Of a stretch of 64,000 nucleotides of DNA, positions 47,601 to 58,042 are shown piece by piece. Both the position numbers and the translations under genes were made by a program. The stretch covers positions 3,840,899-3,904,898 of the forward strand of contig NC_087377.1 in NCBI RefSeq assembly GCF_963675165.1, given 5' to 3'. Source of the stretch: Halichondria panicea. Its lineage: Eukaryota > Porifera > Demospongiae > Suberitida > Halichondriidae. Positions within the stretch are counted from its first letter, which is position 1. The number at the start of each line of letters is the position of its first letter. The notes under the pieces are model-generated. The model was not told where the DNA came from, ran no database searches, and worked only from the letters and a program-made list of their open reading frames with translations.

Positions 47601-50600
47601 ACTATTCATGTTAGACCATCACAACAGCACACTCATCCTTCCTGGGTGAATTCAACTGAAGAATTTACATTTACTGGTACAGAAACATCCTATCAGCGAC
47701 CTTTCAATCGCTTTGACACTTTGATGCTTAGTAATCCGAATGATTTGACGGGAACTATCATTACATCCAACAAGCCATTGTCGGTTTTCAGTGGCACCTG
47801 TGGTACTAGTAATACTATGATTTATCTTGTGGAACAAGTTCCACCTCACCCAACGTACGGTGATCGTTTCCTTCTTGCCCCATTTGATTTGCAACCTAGA
47901 GTGTTGCCAAATTACTTGCCGATGAATATTGATATTTATCGAATAGGCTCTGTCAGTGATGAAGTATCTATACAAGTCAACTGCCCATGTGAGCCGATCC
48001 CTTTGTTCAGTAATAGAGTGCCCCTCTCAGGTTCTGGTAGCTCTTTTACTGCTATTATAAATCGAGGCCAATTCGTTGAATGTGCAGCACCAGTAAACAA
48101 TCGTACGTTTTGCAGCATTGAGTCGACACGTCCAGTTACAGTTATGAGTTATCACTTTGGCTTATTTCAAAATCGTCAGAATCTGCAAGATACCTTGCTA
48201 TCCTCTTGGTTGATGGTGTATACGCCACCTACTGAGTCCTATCTGACTCGGTACAGTCTTCCAAGTCTGCCAAATGATTTGTCCTTAAGCTATTTCCAGG
48301 AAAGTGAGCATGTGCTGATCACTCCGGGATTACTTGTCAACGGAAATGCATCGATAGTATCTGATTTGTATACTCCTATCAATTGCAGTGAATTATGTTC
48401 CGGACCATTCCTATGCGGACGAGGAGCTACTAGACTTATAGGCCTAAATGAAACAAATTCTGTTAAATCTTTACAATTTTCTGGTAACACACCATTCTGG
48501 GGATATGCATACGGTTTTTCTCCGGAACTTTCAATTGCTTACTCTCTACCGTTTGGGATGAGACCAATAGGATGTAAGTTCTATACCCAATAAATGTTAA
48601 TTTACTTCACTTCTTTCCTACAGTGGCCTGGATTGAAGCTCAAAACATTACTGTTCTAGAAAATGTGGATCTTGCGGGAATGGAGTTCATGATAACGAGA
48701 GGAGACCGTTCGGTAATGACAAGAGCTTTTGCTGTCACTAGAAATTTAACTGCAACAGAAGGTAAGAACAGATGAGTATTTACGAACATGTTGTGTTAGG
48801 GAAATCACAGCTTTTATATTTCAAATGCATGTTAACTTACCTGCAGGAAATGACTTCAATTCAACTCAAGGCACTACTGACAGTAGTAACTTGGTATGGA
48901 GAGCTGGTAATTCAGCTCCCAATGTTCGATTCACCGTGCCCATAATTAATGATGACATTCCGGAACCAAATGAAGTATTAGAGATTGAAATTCGATGTGA
49001 AGATAATGGAAACTGCTATATACCACAACAAATTTACACCATCACCATTATAGACGATCAAGGTACGTACAATAGCCGTCATAGTTGTTTGGTTCTGTGT
49101 GCTTAAAATCATCATGCAGCTTGTTGACTTAAGTGTGTGATTGAAGCCAGTAATTGCATGGCTCAATAATGCCGATGAATAGATGTTCAGCAATCACTTT
49201 TTATTGAGGCCAGGCATGATTACAACCCAGATTTAAACACTACGCCCTCGGCATTGGTTGTTTATAAGCCATAATTATACTTCGGTGCACATGAGCAACT
49301 GAGGTATACGGTATAGTGTGCTTGTGTGCTTGTGTGTGTGTGCATGTGTGTGCATGTAGACTGCTACAGCTGCTCAAGGATGAATCAAGTGCAAGTAAGA
49401 GGCTTCTAGTCATGTTTTCTTGGATTTTAATTCGTGGATGTGCATCGACTTATGCCTAGTTTTGCTTACTTGGAATGCCATTGCAGCCTATTCAGAGGAG
49501 CACGTAGCCAAACTTGTTTAATGAGTGTTGCTACTCTACTTAGTAGTTAGCTCTGCACTAGAACGCTAGCTATTGGTAGTTGCAAGAGTGATAAGAGAGC
49601 TAGTCTCGCGGACCCAAACCCTGAATAAGGGTCTGGCCAATTTCACCGTACAGAGTTGTGTTGACCGCGCCACAAATATCGTGGCGCTCTAAGTGGCTGA
49701 TAAGTGTTTGTAGTACGTTGTGAAACTGCACAGCTGCACTGCTAGCTAAAATAGATTTGATTATGTGGTTTCACACATGCGTCCTCCAACCACTAACCAC
49801 TTATCAATGCAAACAGCCACTTAGACCGCTGCACAAGTTAAAGTCTGTAGCTCATGTGTAATTTGCCAGACGATAATAATTATATCGGCTGGTCCACGAG
49901 ACTACTATAAGAGAGCTGCAAGGCTCTGCTGATGGCAGCCATTAATTTTAGACTTGAACTTTTGGCATCGATCGTTTTTAACAACAATCATGGTCAATCA
50001 TTACCCAGCAAATTAATTAATGCGATGTTCATCATGACTGTGTATAAAAGCTATTAGTAGCTTTAGCTTTGGCATCTCCACCGAGGCATCAGCACCCTCG
50101 GTGCTTTCATTACGAACATGTACTACCTTATTTTGACAAATGAAACTTGATCATCATTTTAGCCGTTTGTCGTGACTTGCGTCAAATTGAAATTGAGAAC
50201 GGTGATTCGAATTATAGCATGGAGGGACGGATTTTTGGTAGCTTTAGATATAGACCGAATGGAACTGTTGCAATGTACACTTGTAACGATGGATTCAAGC
50301 TGGATGGAAATGTCAATAGGACATGTGACACTGGAAATTGGACGGGCACGGTACCTGTGTGCGTAGAAGGTATATATATAAGGACTGAGTATTATGCATG
50401 CATGATACTTTATATCCCGTTGCTACGTTGTTGCCAAGTGCAATATAAAGCATATTGCACTGCTGAAAGTCATATTGCACTGACCGCAAAGTCATATTGC
50501 ACTGACCGCAAAACGCCCCTCTGGCAATTAGACAGACAATTAAATTAAAATTAAATTAATATGCATGAGAAATAACAAGTATCAAAGTATGTCCAGCCAT

Positions 50601-53600
50601 GCAGGAATGAATGTTCAGCACTGCTGGAGTTTCTTCTTGCAACCATGCAGGTTTTAAAATTGTCCAAGATTCATTTTGTGGAAGATTCTGTGTTCCTAGA
50701 TCGACCTAGTCCTCGACATCGTGATGCATGTCAATTCTGCTTCACCGTAGCACTAGAAGTGGCTCTTTTTGCTGGGGGCATGAGCTGTTTTGCAGCAGTG
50801 TAGAAGCGAGCTTTCTTGGCTTGGTTATGAGCGTAGACCAGCAGCTAATACCATGTATTCACTGAGTAGTGGGGTGGGGCTGTTTCTTTGCAGCAGTAAG
50901 TGGGGCGGCGCTGTTTTGCAGCACCAGAAGTGGGGTGGGGCTGTTTTGCAGATTTCAGTTGAAACTCCAACAATTTTGTGTCAAGCCATTTGTCGGTCAT
51001 GCCAATCTTATACGCTGCAGATACTGGCGTCTAGAAGAGAGAAGAGATGGAGCTGTGTCTAGAGTTGTCTCTGTCTTTTTTTGTGCTGTTTATATTGTGT
51101 TACTAGGACAGTGTTATGTTGCTATGCCCTCGGGATATAAACTAGTTATAACACGTGAACTCGGGCTGCATGGCATATATTGCACTCAGCCCTCGGGGCT
51201 GGCGCCCTCGTGCTTCAGTGCAATATGTGATGCAATTTGAGAAAACAGACCACTTGGCTTGGTCTAAAAAAGTTGAGATCTCTATGCATACTGATAGAGC
51301 AGAGAAATGCCTACACAATGCTATGCTTAGTCTGTACATACCTCATTCTATGACTAAGTTATAATCGTTTGAAGTTGGTTGCTATGAAATTGCATTATTG
51401 AAAAAACGCCATTCAAAGATGCCCTACTCCATTAGTAAGCCTATGTTTTGCGTTTTTTGACGAAGCACTGAGGTGAAAATAATTGGATTTAGAGCACCAG
51501 ACTTCACATAGAGATAGTAGAAAGGCTATAGATACTTGTAAGCTTATAAAACTAAATTCATCACTTTGCACTAAAGGTCACAAATTTGCCTCTAGCTCAA
51601 ATTGAAAATCTAAGCGAAGTGGTCTGTTTTCTCAGATTGCATCACATATATTCCATACATCCCTTGTGCCCGTGTTATAACTATAACATAATTATTATGT
51701 GCAGTCAGTAAAAATTGTGTACTCAGTAAAAATACTTGCGAGCATAAATTGAAGGATTTTGGGGTTTGCTCTGAGAGCATTATCCATGCGATTAGCATTC
51801 CTCTATATTGACAGTATCAGAAACTGAAATGTTTTTGAAAGTAAGCGCTGAGTATGCATAATTATGTGTGTGTAGTAGTAAAATAAATGCAGCATAAATT
51901 GAAGGATTTGACTAATTTTGCTCCGAGAAGATACTTATTATGTATGCAATTAACATTCCGAAATATTGTTTATTTTTTGCTAGCCCTTTGCCCTACCCTG
52001 TCTCAAATTGACAACGGTACTTTGATATTCAATTCGGATTCCCCGGATGGCTCTAGAACGAATGGAACTGTTGCACTTTACTCTTGTAGCGATGGGTTCA
52101 TGCTGGATGGATTGGACAATAGGACATGTTTCAATGGAGTTTGGAACGGCGAGGAGGACCCTATGTGCATAGCAAGTAAGCCATGGGTACATGTATATAT
52201 GGTACTGCATGTGTAGTCCATGCATGCATTGTAGCAGATGTAAACATTATCGGGCACATGTAGTAGCAGTACGTAGCCTTAACCTACATGACTCAAAATG
52301 ACTATTAATTAGACTGTATTCATTATCTCTCTACAAAAGACAGTGTTTTCATAATTATAGAGTATATATATATAGTGCTGTCAAGTTGTGGGTATACAAT
52401 ATCTAGTTTCTATAATTATACATTATAATGACATGAAATTGTTTATTTTGTAGTCTTTTGCTCTAACTTGTCTCAATTTGACAACGGTACTTTGATACGG
52501 TACGATATGGAGCTGTTGAATGGCACTAGACCAAATGGAACTGTTGCAAGGTACACTTGCATGGATATGGATAGATTCATGCTGGTTGGAGATGCCAATA
52601 GGACATGTGACACTGGAAATTGGACAGGCACGGCACCTGTGTGCATAAAAAGTAAGTTGATGTAGTCCAGTAGAATATCAGATGGCAACATTATCAGGTA
52701 TAGTACTGATTCAAACTGACTGTGGACACTGGGCACCCTTGAGACAGTGCAGCTTGGCCAGAATAGCGAGGTGGCCGCATTTCAAAAATAGCCGCGGCTA
52801 AAAATGACCCTACCTCGACTAATTTTGCGATTATGCCTCGAGAAAAATGAATCATTATGCTCTCTATTTAAATTTAATCCATTTTTATCTGCCAAACCAT
52901 ACCCAAAACGTCATATCTGGCAGTAATAAACGTACTATAGGGATAGTTTTGCTCTAAACTAGCAATCCGTGCCAAACTAAATGGCCTTTATATCGAGTAC
53001 TCTAGAGACTGGAATAGCGAGATTCTACTGTATTGGAGCACTAAACTTAGTATCTTGCAAAAGACAGTGTTTTTATAAAATATTACTTCAGGTTTTCGGC
53101 ATTCTCTCACTACAAAATTAACGAATATTAGCGATTTCAATGTGAATTATAAAAACTTTTATTTTTGTAGCATTTTGCCCTGACGACTTGCCTGAAGACA
53201 TTGACAATGGTGCTTTGCAGGGGTACGAACCGGGTCCTTTAAATGGCACTAGACTGAATGGAACTGTTGCAACGTACACTTGTAACTTTGGATATAGCCT
53301 GTTAGGAGATGTCACTAGGACATGTGACACTGGAAATTGGACGAGCAATGCACCATTGTGCACACTAAGTAAGTCGAGTATGTGCACACATACATGGAAT
53401 CATGCAGATGTTTAACATTGTCGGCTAGTAGTCTGGTCAACATACAATATGGAAACTGTATTAACTCTACAAAGAATAATGCTTTCACAGCTAGAGTATT
53501 ATAATGCAGGTTTTGATCACTATTTCTTGAATGTTTTCAAATGGTTTGTTTTTCAGACGTTCCCACTATAATGTGTATATTTTCTCATTGTTGACATTCG

Positions 53601-56600
53601 TAGTTACCTGCATGATCATTTCCTCCCATGTTTAGGCTTGGGTTCGATAATTGCGATCTACAGTGTGAGTGTTCTTACTTGTCTGGTGATAAGTTGCAGT
53701 CCCTGTATATGTGTTTGTGTATGTTACGCAAGGTTAAGACGCTACAAAAAAAAGAGGCCGAGAGTGTCTACTATAAGGTGAGGACTTTATGATGGTTGAG
53801 CTGCTAGTGCCTCAACAGTCTCTGCAGTACGTATTTGAAGATGCTGTAGATATAATTATCGTATGTGTTAATTGTATAATTATTGTACGTGTTGAGTTGA
53901 TAAATCTCTCTCTCTCTTATAGAATACGGAAGCTATCTGATCGGAGCAATCTTATGGGTAAGCACTATAATAATTATACCGTGCATACAAATTTCAACAC
54001 ATTTTGCAGATTATCAAATGCGAGAGATTGTAAAGTATGTTCCAGAATCAATGAGAATTCCCAGCTCCAATCTCAAACTGCACGATGCAGTCGGTCAAGG
54101 TGACTTAATAAATTACTTCCAAGTATATAGCAGTTTAATTACGTTGGTTTGTTCCAACTATTCCAGGAGCCTTTGGGATTGTGTACAAAGGACTACTAAT
54201 GGACTGGAACAATGTTTCTATTAGGGGTGTGGCTTTGAAGACACTGAAAGGTAACACTTTCATTACCAAAAAGAAATATTATACCTTTGGAATTCCATTA
54301 GTTCTATCTCGGTTAATTCCTTATTGGGTGAATGAGGTACACACAAGTTGTCAGTTTTCCTATAGTGATTATACCTTTCTCTCCAGGTCTGTTCACTCTG
54401 AGTGACGTACAGAGCATGGTGAGTGAGATCACTAAGATGCAAGAGTTCCACCACCCTCACGTTATGTCCCTGATTGGGGTGTGTCTCGACGCTGGACCCG
54501 GTGTTTCCATGGTGATGCCGTATATGACCAATGGGAGTCTACTAGACTACTTGAAGAAAGAGAGGTCAACCCTAGAGTTGGCCAAGGGAGAGGATTCTGA
54601 AAAGGCAATCAATTTGATTTCCATGCCAAAAACAAAATTCAGGCCAATGAAGTGTTGCACATGCATGCAGTTGAAACCTGTTTATAATCATTGTTATATA
54701 ATACAGCCATGTTAATAACTTATAGGCCCCAATAATTATAGCATGTGTTTGGACCTGCATGTGTTAACTTTCCACCTCTTTATTACAGCCACTATATAGC
54801 TGTTGGTCTGCCCAAGAGATACCGCTATTCTCTGTATATAATTATACTGTTTTGTGTTTCGCTATTTCGGTATAGCTGCATGCATGCATGGATCGATAAC
54901 TTGAGTTTACAACTGTAGTTCTTTGAACGGCCTATCGAATGGAATTTACAATACAATAGTGCCAAGTTATCTCGTATACCTTTGTATACATAGGTGTTAG
55001 CTGCGAGGAAGCTGTTGTTGAAGATGTGTCATCAGATAGCTCTTGGAATGGTATATCTTGCTCAACACAAGTTCATCCATCGAGACCTGGCTGCCAGGAA
55101 CTGCATGTAAGCCAGTAAATTGGTTTGTCTGGTCTTACGTGCTGAATGCGTGCATTCAGCAAATGTTCATTGCTCATACATTCTCGTACGTAGGTAAATT
55201 AATGACTTGCTCTTACTGGTGTTAATCATAACGTATGTAGGTTGGACTCTAACGGTGACCTCAAAGTTGGTGATTTTGGTCTGGCCGAGGATACGTATGC
55301 GCAAGGATACTTTAGACAGAATGAAGCTGAGGGAGTCAAACTGCCGTACAAATGGATGGCAATGGAGAGTCTAAATGATGCTATCTTCTGCGAGAAGACA
55401 GACGTGGTATGTTGCTATTAGTACATTGCTCTGAACAGGTAACATTTTGTTGCTCTATAGATTTCAGTTTGTGCTCTTGAATTGAATCGATATTACGACT
55501 GGTGACATACTGTTTTGCGGGTATTAATTTCGGCTAATACTTTCTAATGAGAGTAAAATCACACTCGCAGATAATTGAAAAATGCAATGAATCTTTAAAA
55601 CCACTTGCAAGTAATTATAAACGCTATGCATTTCGCAACTTGAGCAGAATTTGGAAAAGATATTGTGCTTTCAAAGTGTTATAAATTTTGTTTGACATTA
55701 CGACTATAATTATAAGCCTTGTCCATTATCTTACCAATAATGCAGTGGTCATATGGTGTGACTGTGTGGGAGGTCTTCAGTAGTGGCCGGACCCCCTACC
55801 CTGGAGTGGACCCAATGTCCCTAGTGGCTCTACTCAGAGAGGGCAAGAGATTGGAACCTCCCCAGAATATTGCCTGCTCCACAGAGATGTAAACACATGC
55901 ACATTAAACGGCAAACTCATTTATTATACACTTACAAAAACTACAGTGTCTCGCTGATGACCAGATGTTGGTACGAAGATTATGAGGAGAGGCCATGCTT
56001 CGATGAGCTAGCAGCCGAGTTAGAGAAAGTTCTGAGCACCATGGTGGGCTACGTGGAACTGAACATGGAGCTAGTCGCCATCACTGAGGATGAACACAGT
56101 AAGCAACAAGATGCTCATAGAGCATTCACCCCGTGCAGGGGCGGATCCAGGTATCTTGATAGGGTGGAGCTAAGAAGTCACCAAAATATTTACTAAAAAA
56201 AAGCCGCCTTAACTATTCTGCAGCAAATCACAATGTTTTTCCTCATTAATAATAATTGTTCATGCTCAGTAATAAACTGGGTGTGGCCATGATAATGTAA
56301 CCGTAGCTACGTGCTATCCAGTGCGTTAATACTAGCTATACTCTAATAGTTCTATAGGAAACATCGTATTGAATGCACTTCTGCATCGTTGTGTTTTATA
56401 GACACTTCAAGCAGATACTGTTTTCAATTTGTCTTAGAGTCAGCTCCTGATTGTTTGTGTTAATGAGCGTATTATGTTTTATGTAATGATCTCTTATTTT
56501 GTTTCTCTGCAGAATATGATCACGTCCTCTCGCCCGAAGAACAGAGGAAAATTGCAGAGACCGCTACTGAAGAAGTTGTCATAGAAAAAAATGCTGCGTA

Positions 56601-56829
56601 CGGGTTAAGATCTGAAGACCAGTTACAAGCTAGACAATTAACCATGGAGACCAAGCTTGCGTACGAGCTAAGAAGGGAAAGCGAACTACCGAAAAATCCC
56701 GCTGAACAAGTTACTGAATCAGATGACTATTTCAACAGTGACCCACACTCTCCACTGCTAGAGCCCGTCGACACCACAGGATATGCTAGCGTACCGCACA
56801 GACGATCGTCATCTTCATCATTCAGTTAG
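41470..56829 (+). CDS. Gene D: receptor tyrosine kinase with four CCP domains, complete (about 1437 aa)
   Basis: Largest member of the array. Exons: 41470-41665, 47065-48573, 48624-48761, 48847-49062, 50163-50369, 51984-52175, 52454-52651, 53171-53368, 53636-53777, 53923-53957, 54010-54099, 54167-54250, 54387-54604, 54994-55106, 55241-55406, 55746-55888, 55947-56098, 56513-56829. Total 4314 nt with consistent phases. Signal peptide and RRRRQ as in B, but with a repeated [10 protein letters not shown]. Two extra CCPs compared with A and B. The intron after exon 54387-54604 starts with GC, not GT. Intron 1 (5.4 kb) holds the densest group of transposons in the window. No in-frame stop was found, so it is probably functional. 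Confidence 0.9.
42600..43376 (-). pseudogene. Decayed Tc1/mariner-like transposase
   Basis: On the minus strand, 43360 to about 43090 encodes a Tc1-type helix-turn-helix (IIIAMWKA, then [19 protein letters not shown], then [15 protein letters not shown]). After a break, [14 protein letters not shown] (about 42920-42860) contains the first catalytic Asp motif (FTDE). Frames are interrupted several times, so it is dead. It lies in intron 1 of gene D. Confidence 0.75.
43530..43829. mobile_element. MITE (TAGCCTCGAGAC termini), copy 2
   Basis: Same family as 8756-9052. Exact 9-bp direct repeats AATTTAGAC (43521-43529, 43830-43838). The gene B intron keeps the empty site (GGGCAAATTTAGACAATG, about 23690-23710). 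Confidence 0.88.
44721..45866. repeat. Large foldback, arms about 540 bp
   Basis: TACAGCGGTTTTCAGAGTTC at the left is complementary to GAACTCTGAAAACCGCTGTA at the right, and pairing continues almost to the centre (45241-45267 with 45304-45331). The central loop carries a third copy of the end sequence. Confidence 0.85.
46153..46613. mobile_element. MITE with GAAATCTC internal repeats
   Basis: Ends AGATCTAGCTCCGAGGGGTCC and its complement (GGACCCCTCGGATCTAGCT). The internal half-arms are filled with repeats of TGAAATCTC/TTTGTGAAATC. Confidence 0.75.
47065..48573 (+). CDS. Gene D exon 2: IgGFc-binding-type N-terminal domain
   Basis: A 1509-nt exon, phase 1-1, the most divergent of the three copies. 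It keeps [18 protein letters not shown] and [26 protein letters not shown], and the closing PFGMRPIGC. The middle (around [11 protein letters not shown] and [15 protein letters not shown]) and the region after PHPTYG are rewritten compared with A and B. Many N-glycosylation sequons. Confidence 0.85.
48624..53368 (+). CDS. Gene D exons: Calx-beta (two exons) and four CCP domains
   Basis: 48624-48761 and 48847-49062 form a Calx-beta domain ([29 protein letters not shown]). CCP modules: 50163-50369, 51984-52175, 52454-52651 and 53171-53368. Each has four cysteines and the NGTVA-Y-C core. CCP3 has an insert ([10 protein letters not shown]) and CCP2 an acidic EEDPMC end. All six exons are phase 1-1. 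Confidence 0.86.
49600..49906. mobile_element. MITE (TAGTCTCGCGGACC termini), 307 bp
   Basis: Inverted ends around AGTCTCGCGGACCCA / TGGTCCACGAGACT, exact 9-bp direct repeats ATAAGAGAG (49591-49599, 49907-49915). The gene A intron near 7100 keeps an unoccupied version (GCAAGAGTGAGATAAAGGCTGC). Confidence 0.87.
50408..51685. repeat. Repeat block (second copy) interrupted by a nested MITE
   Basis: Reverse complement of the block at 18706-19575, in a CCP intron of gene D. It is interrupted at 51227 by another element, which makes the relative age of the insertions readable. Confidence 0.78.
51227..51645. mobile_element. Nested MITE (GTGATGCAAT termini), 419 bp
   Basis: Inverted ends GTGATGCAATTTGAGAAAAC (29 of 30 positions pair), flanked by ATAT on both sides (51223-51226, 51646-51649). 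The other copy of the host repeat (18745-18765) has the empty site. Confidence 0.87.
53636..56829 (+). CDS. Gene D exons: Cys-rich membrane helix, kinase domain, tail
   Basis: The membrane exon 53636-53777 lacks the Gly-rich stalk of A and B and has a helix ending [13 protein letters not shown] before RLRRYKKKR. The kinase carries [29 protein letters not shown] and [12 protein letters not shown]. Tail exon 56513-56829 has NAAYGL and KLAYEL repeats and a Ser-rich C-terminus (RRSSSSSFS) with no PDZ-type end. Confidence 0.9.
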
Positions 56830-57207
56830 CTAGGGTTTTATTTTATAAGCAAACTTCCTAAGCTTACCCTGTCAACTTTATAGTCTATAGTTGGTCCTAT
56901 AGATTTACTCATTGCAGTGTGCTGAGTGTGCTAAGTGTAAAATTGTATAATTCTCCCTCAAATTAATTTTTGTAAGTGTTTTATTGCCACTGATTTATTT
57001 CCAGCCCCACCCCTCTTTTTGCACGCATGCGCGTTGGCTTACACACGTGGTTGTTATAATTCTACAATGTAAGAGGAGACTGGAGAGGCTAATTTTAGTC
57101 ATCAATGTCGGTTATGGCGACTGCTGGCGAAGACAGAAACAGTGCCAGTGTATGGAACGCTGTTTGCGACAAAATTCAGACAGAATTAATTGGCGTGTGC
57201 ATCCAAA
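56830..57207. other. 3' flank of gene D
   Basis: AT-rich sequence after the tail exon; probably 3' UTR then intergenic. No similarity seen to the 3' flanks of A or B, and no gene recognised. Confidence 0.4.
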
Positions 57208-57453
57208 ATAAAATCGATTTTTGAAGATCGATTTCTAATAATCGATTTTTGGCAGTTGATATTCGATTTACACGTGAACGATCTTTGACAAATTCGATTA
57301 TTGATATATCTGCTAATGGACTTTGATAAACGAAATTCGATTTTTGCTAATCGATTTTTAGACTATGAAAATCGATTTATGAAAATCGATTATTGAAATT
57401 CAATAATTGATTTTTGATAATCGATTTTTGAAAATCGATTACAAAAATCGCAA
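57208..57453. repeat. AATCGATTTTT-rich degenerate repeat
   Basis: More than fifteen copies of ATCGAT/TCGATTTT-type words in both orientations within 245 bp. This looks like a protein-binding repeat cluster or degenerate satellite. Confidence 0.7.
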
Positions 57454-57714
57454 TTGATTGATACTAGCCTCGAATCCAGGCCGATTAAAATGGATTCAAG
57501 GCTACAGTTAGGCCGCCCTTGAAACTCAGAACATGCACAAACTCCTTCTCCGCGGCCTGGAATCAAAGCTTGGCTTGGTTAGCTATCTCACATGATAGAC
57601 TATAACGCAAAAGCGAAACATTATTGTTTTTTGGAACCATTAAAAAGAAGGGCCATAAGTCACAGTAAAAATCATTAATTTTAGAACTGTTCAGTTGATG
57701 CTTATGGAGCGCCA

Positions 57715-57965
57715 AAGTGGACAAAAATATCGACAATTGATAGGCCAAGATCGTGAGTACATAAATCGATCCAAAAGTGGGCGCGGTCATACATTTTTGA
57801 TGATCGAAAAATATCGACAATGGATAGGCCAAGATCGTTAGTACATAATCGATCCAAAAGTGGGCGCGGTCATACATATTTGATGATCGAAAAATATCGA
57901 CGATGGATAGGCCAAGATCGTTAGTACATAATAATCGATCCAAAAGTGGGCGCGGCCATACATTT
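57715..57965. repeat. 83-86 bp tandem repeat, about three units
   Basis: Units share CCAAAAGTGGGCGCGGTCAT, then TTGATGATCGAAAAATATCGA and GGATAGGCCAAGATCGTTAG; ATCGATCC marks fall at 57765, 57848 and 57934. It ends 80 bp before the HECT gene start codon. The apparent minus-strand frame across it is a by-product of the repeat. Confidence 0.8.
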
Positions 57966-58042
57966 TTGCTGCGGTGGCGCTGGGGTGATTATTACTGGCG
58001 CATGCGTGTTAGCAAATGACCACGTGTTGTGTAGCAAGTAAT

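Noticed and set aside
50790-51240. Overlapping frames in the shared repeat (also at 18624-19337)
   Set aside because: Frames differ between the two copies and carry no known domain; better explained as non-coding repeat.
57563-57943. Minus-strand frame of 126 codons with repeated segments
   Set aside because: The repeats come from the 83-86 bp DNA tandem units; no start context or domain.
57715-57965. CRISPR-like array
   Set aside because: Units are contiguous tandem repeats without unique spacers, in eukaryotic DNA with introns.
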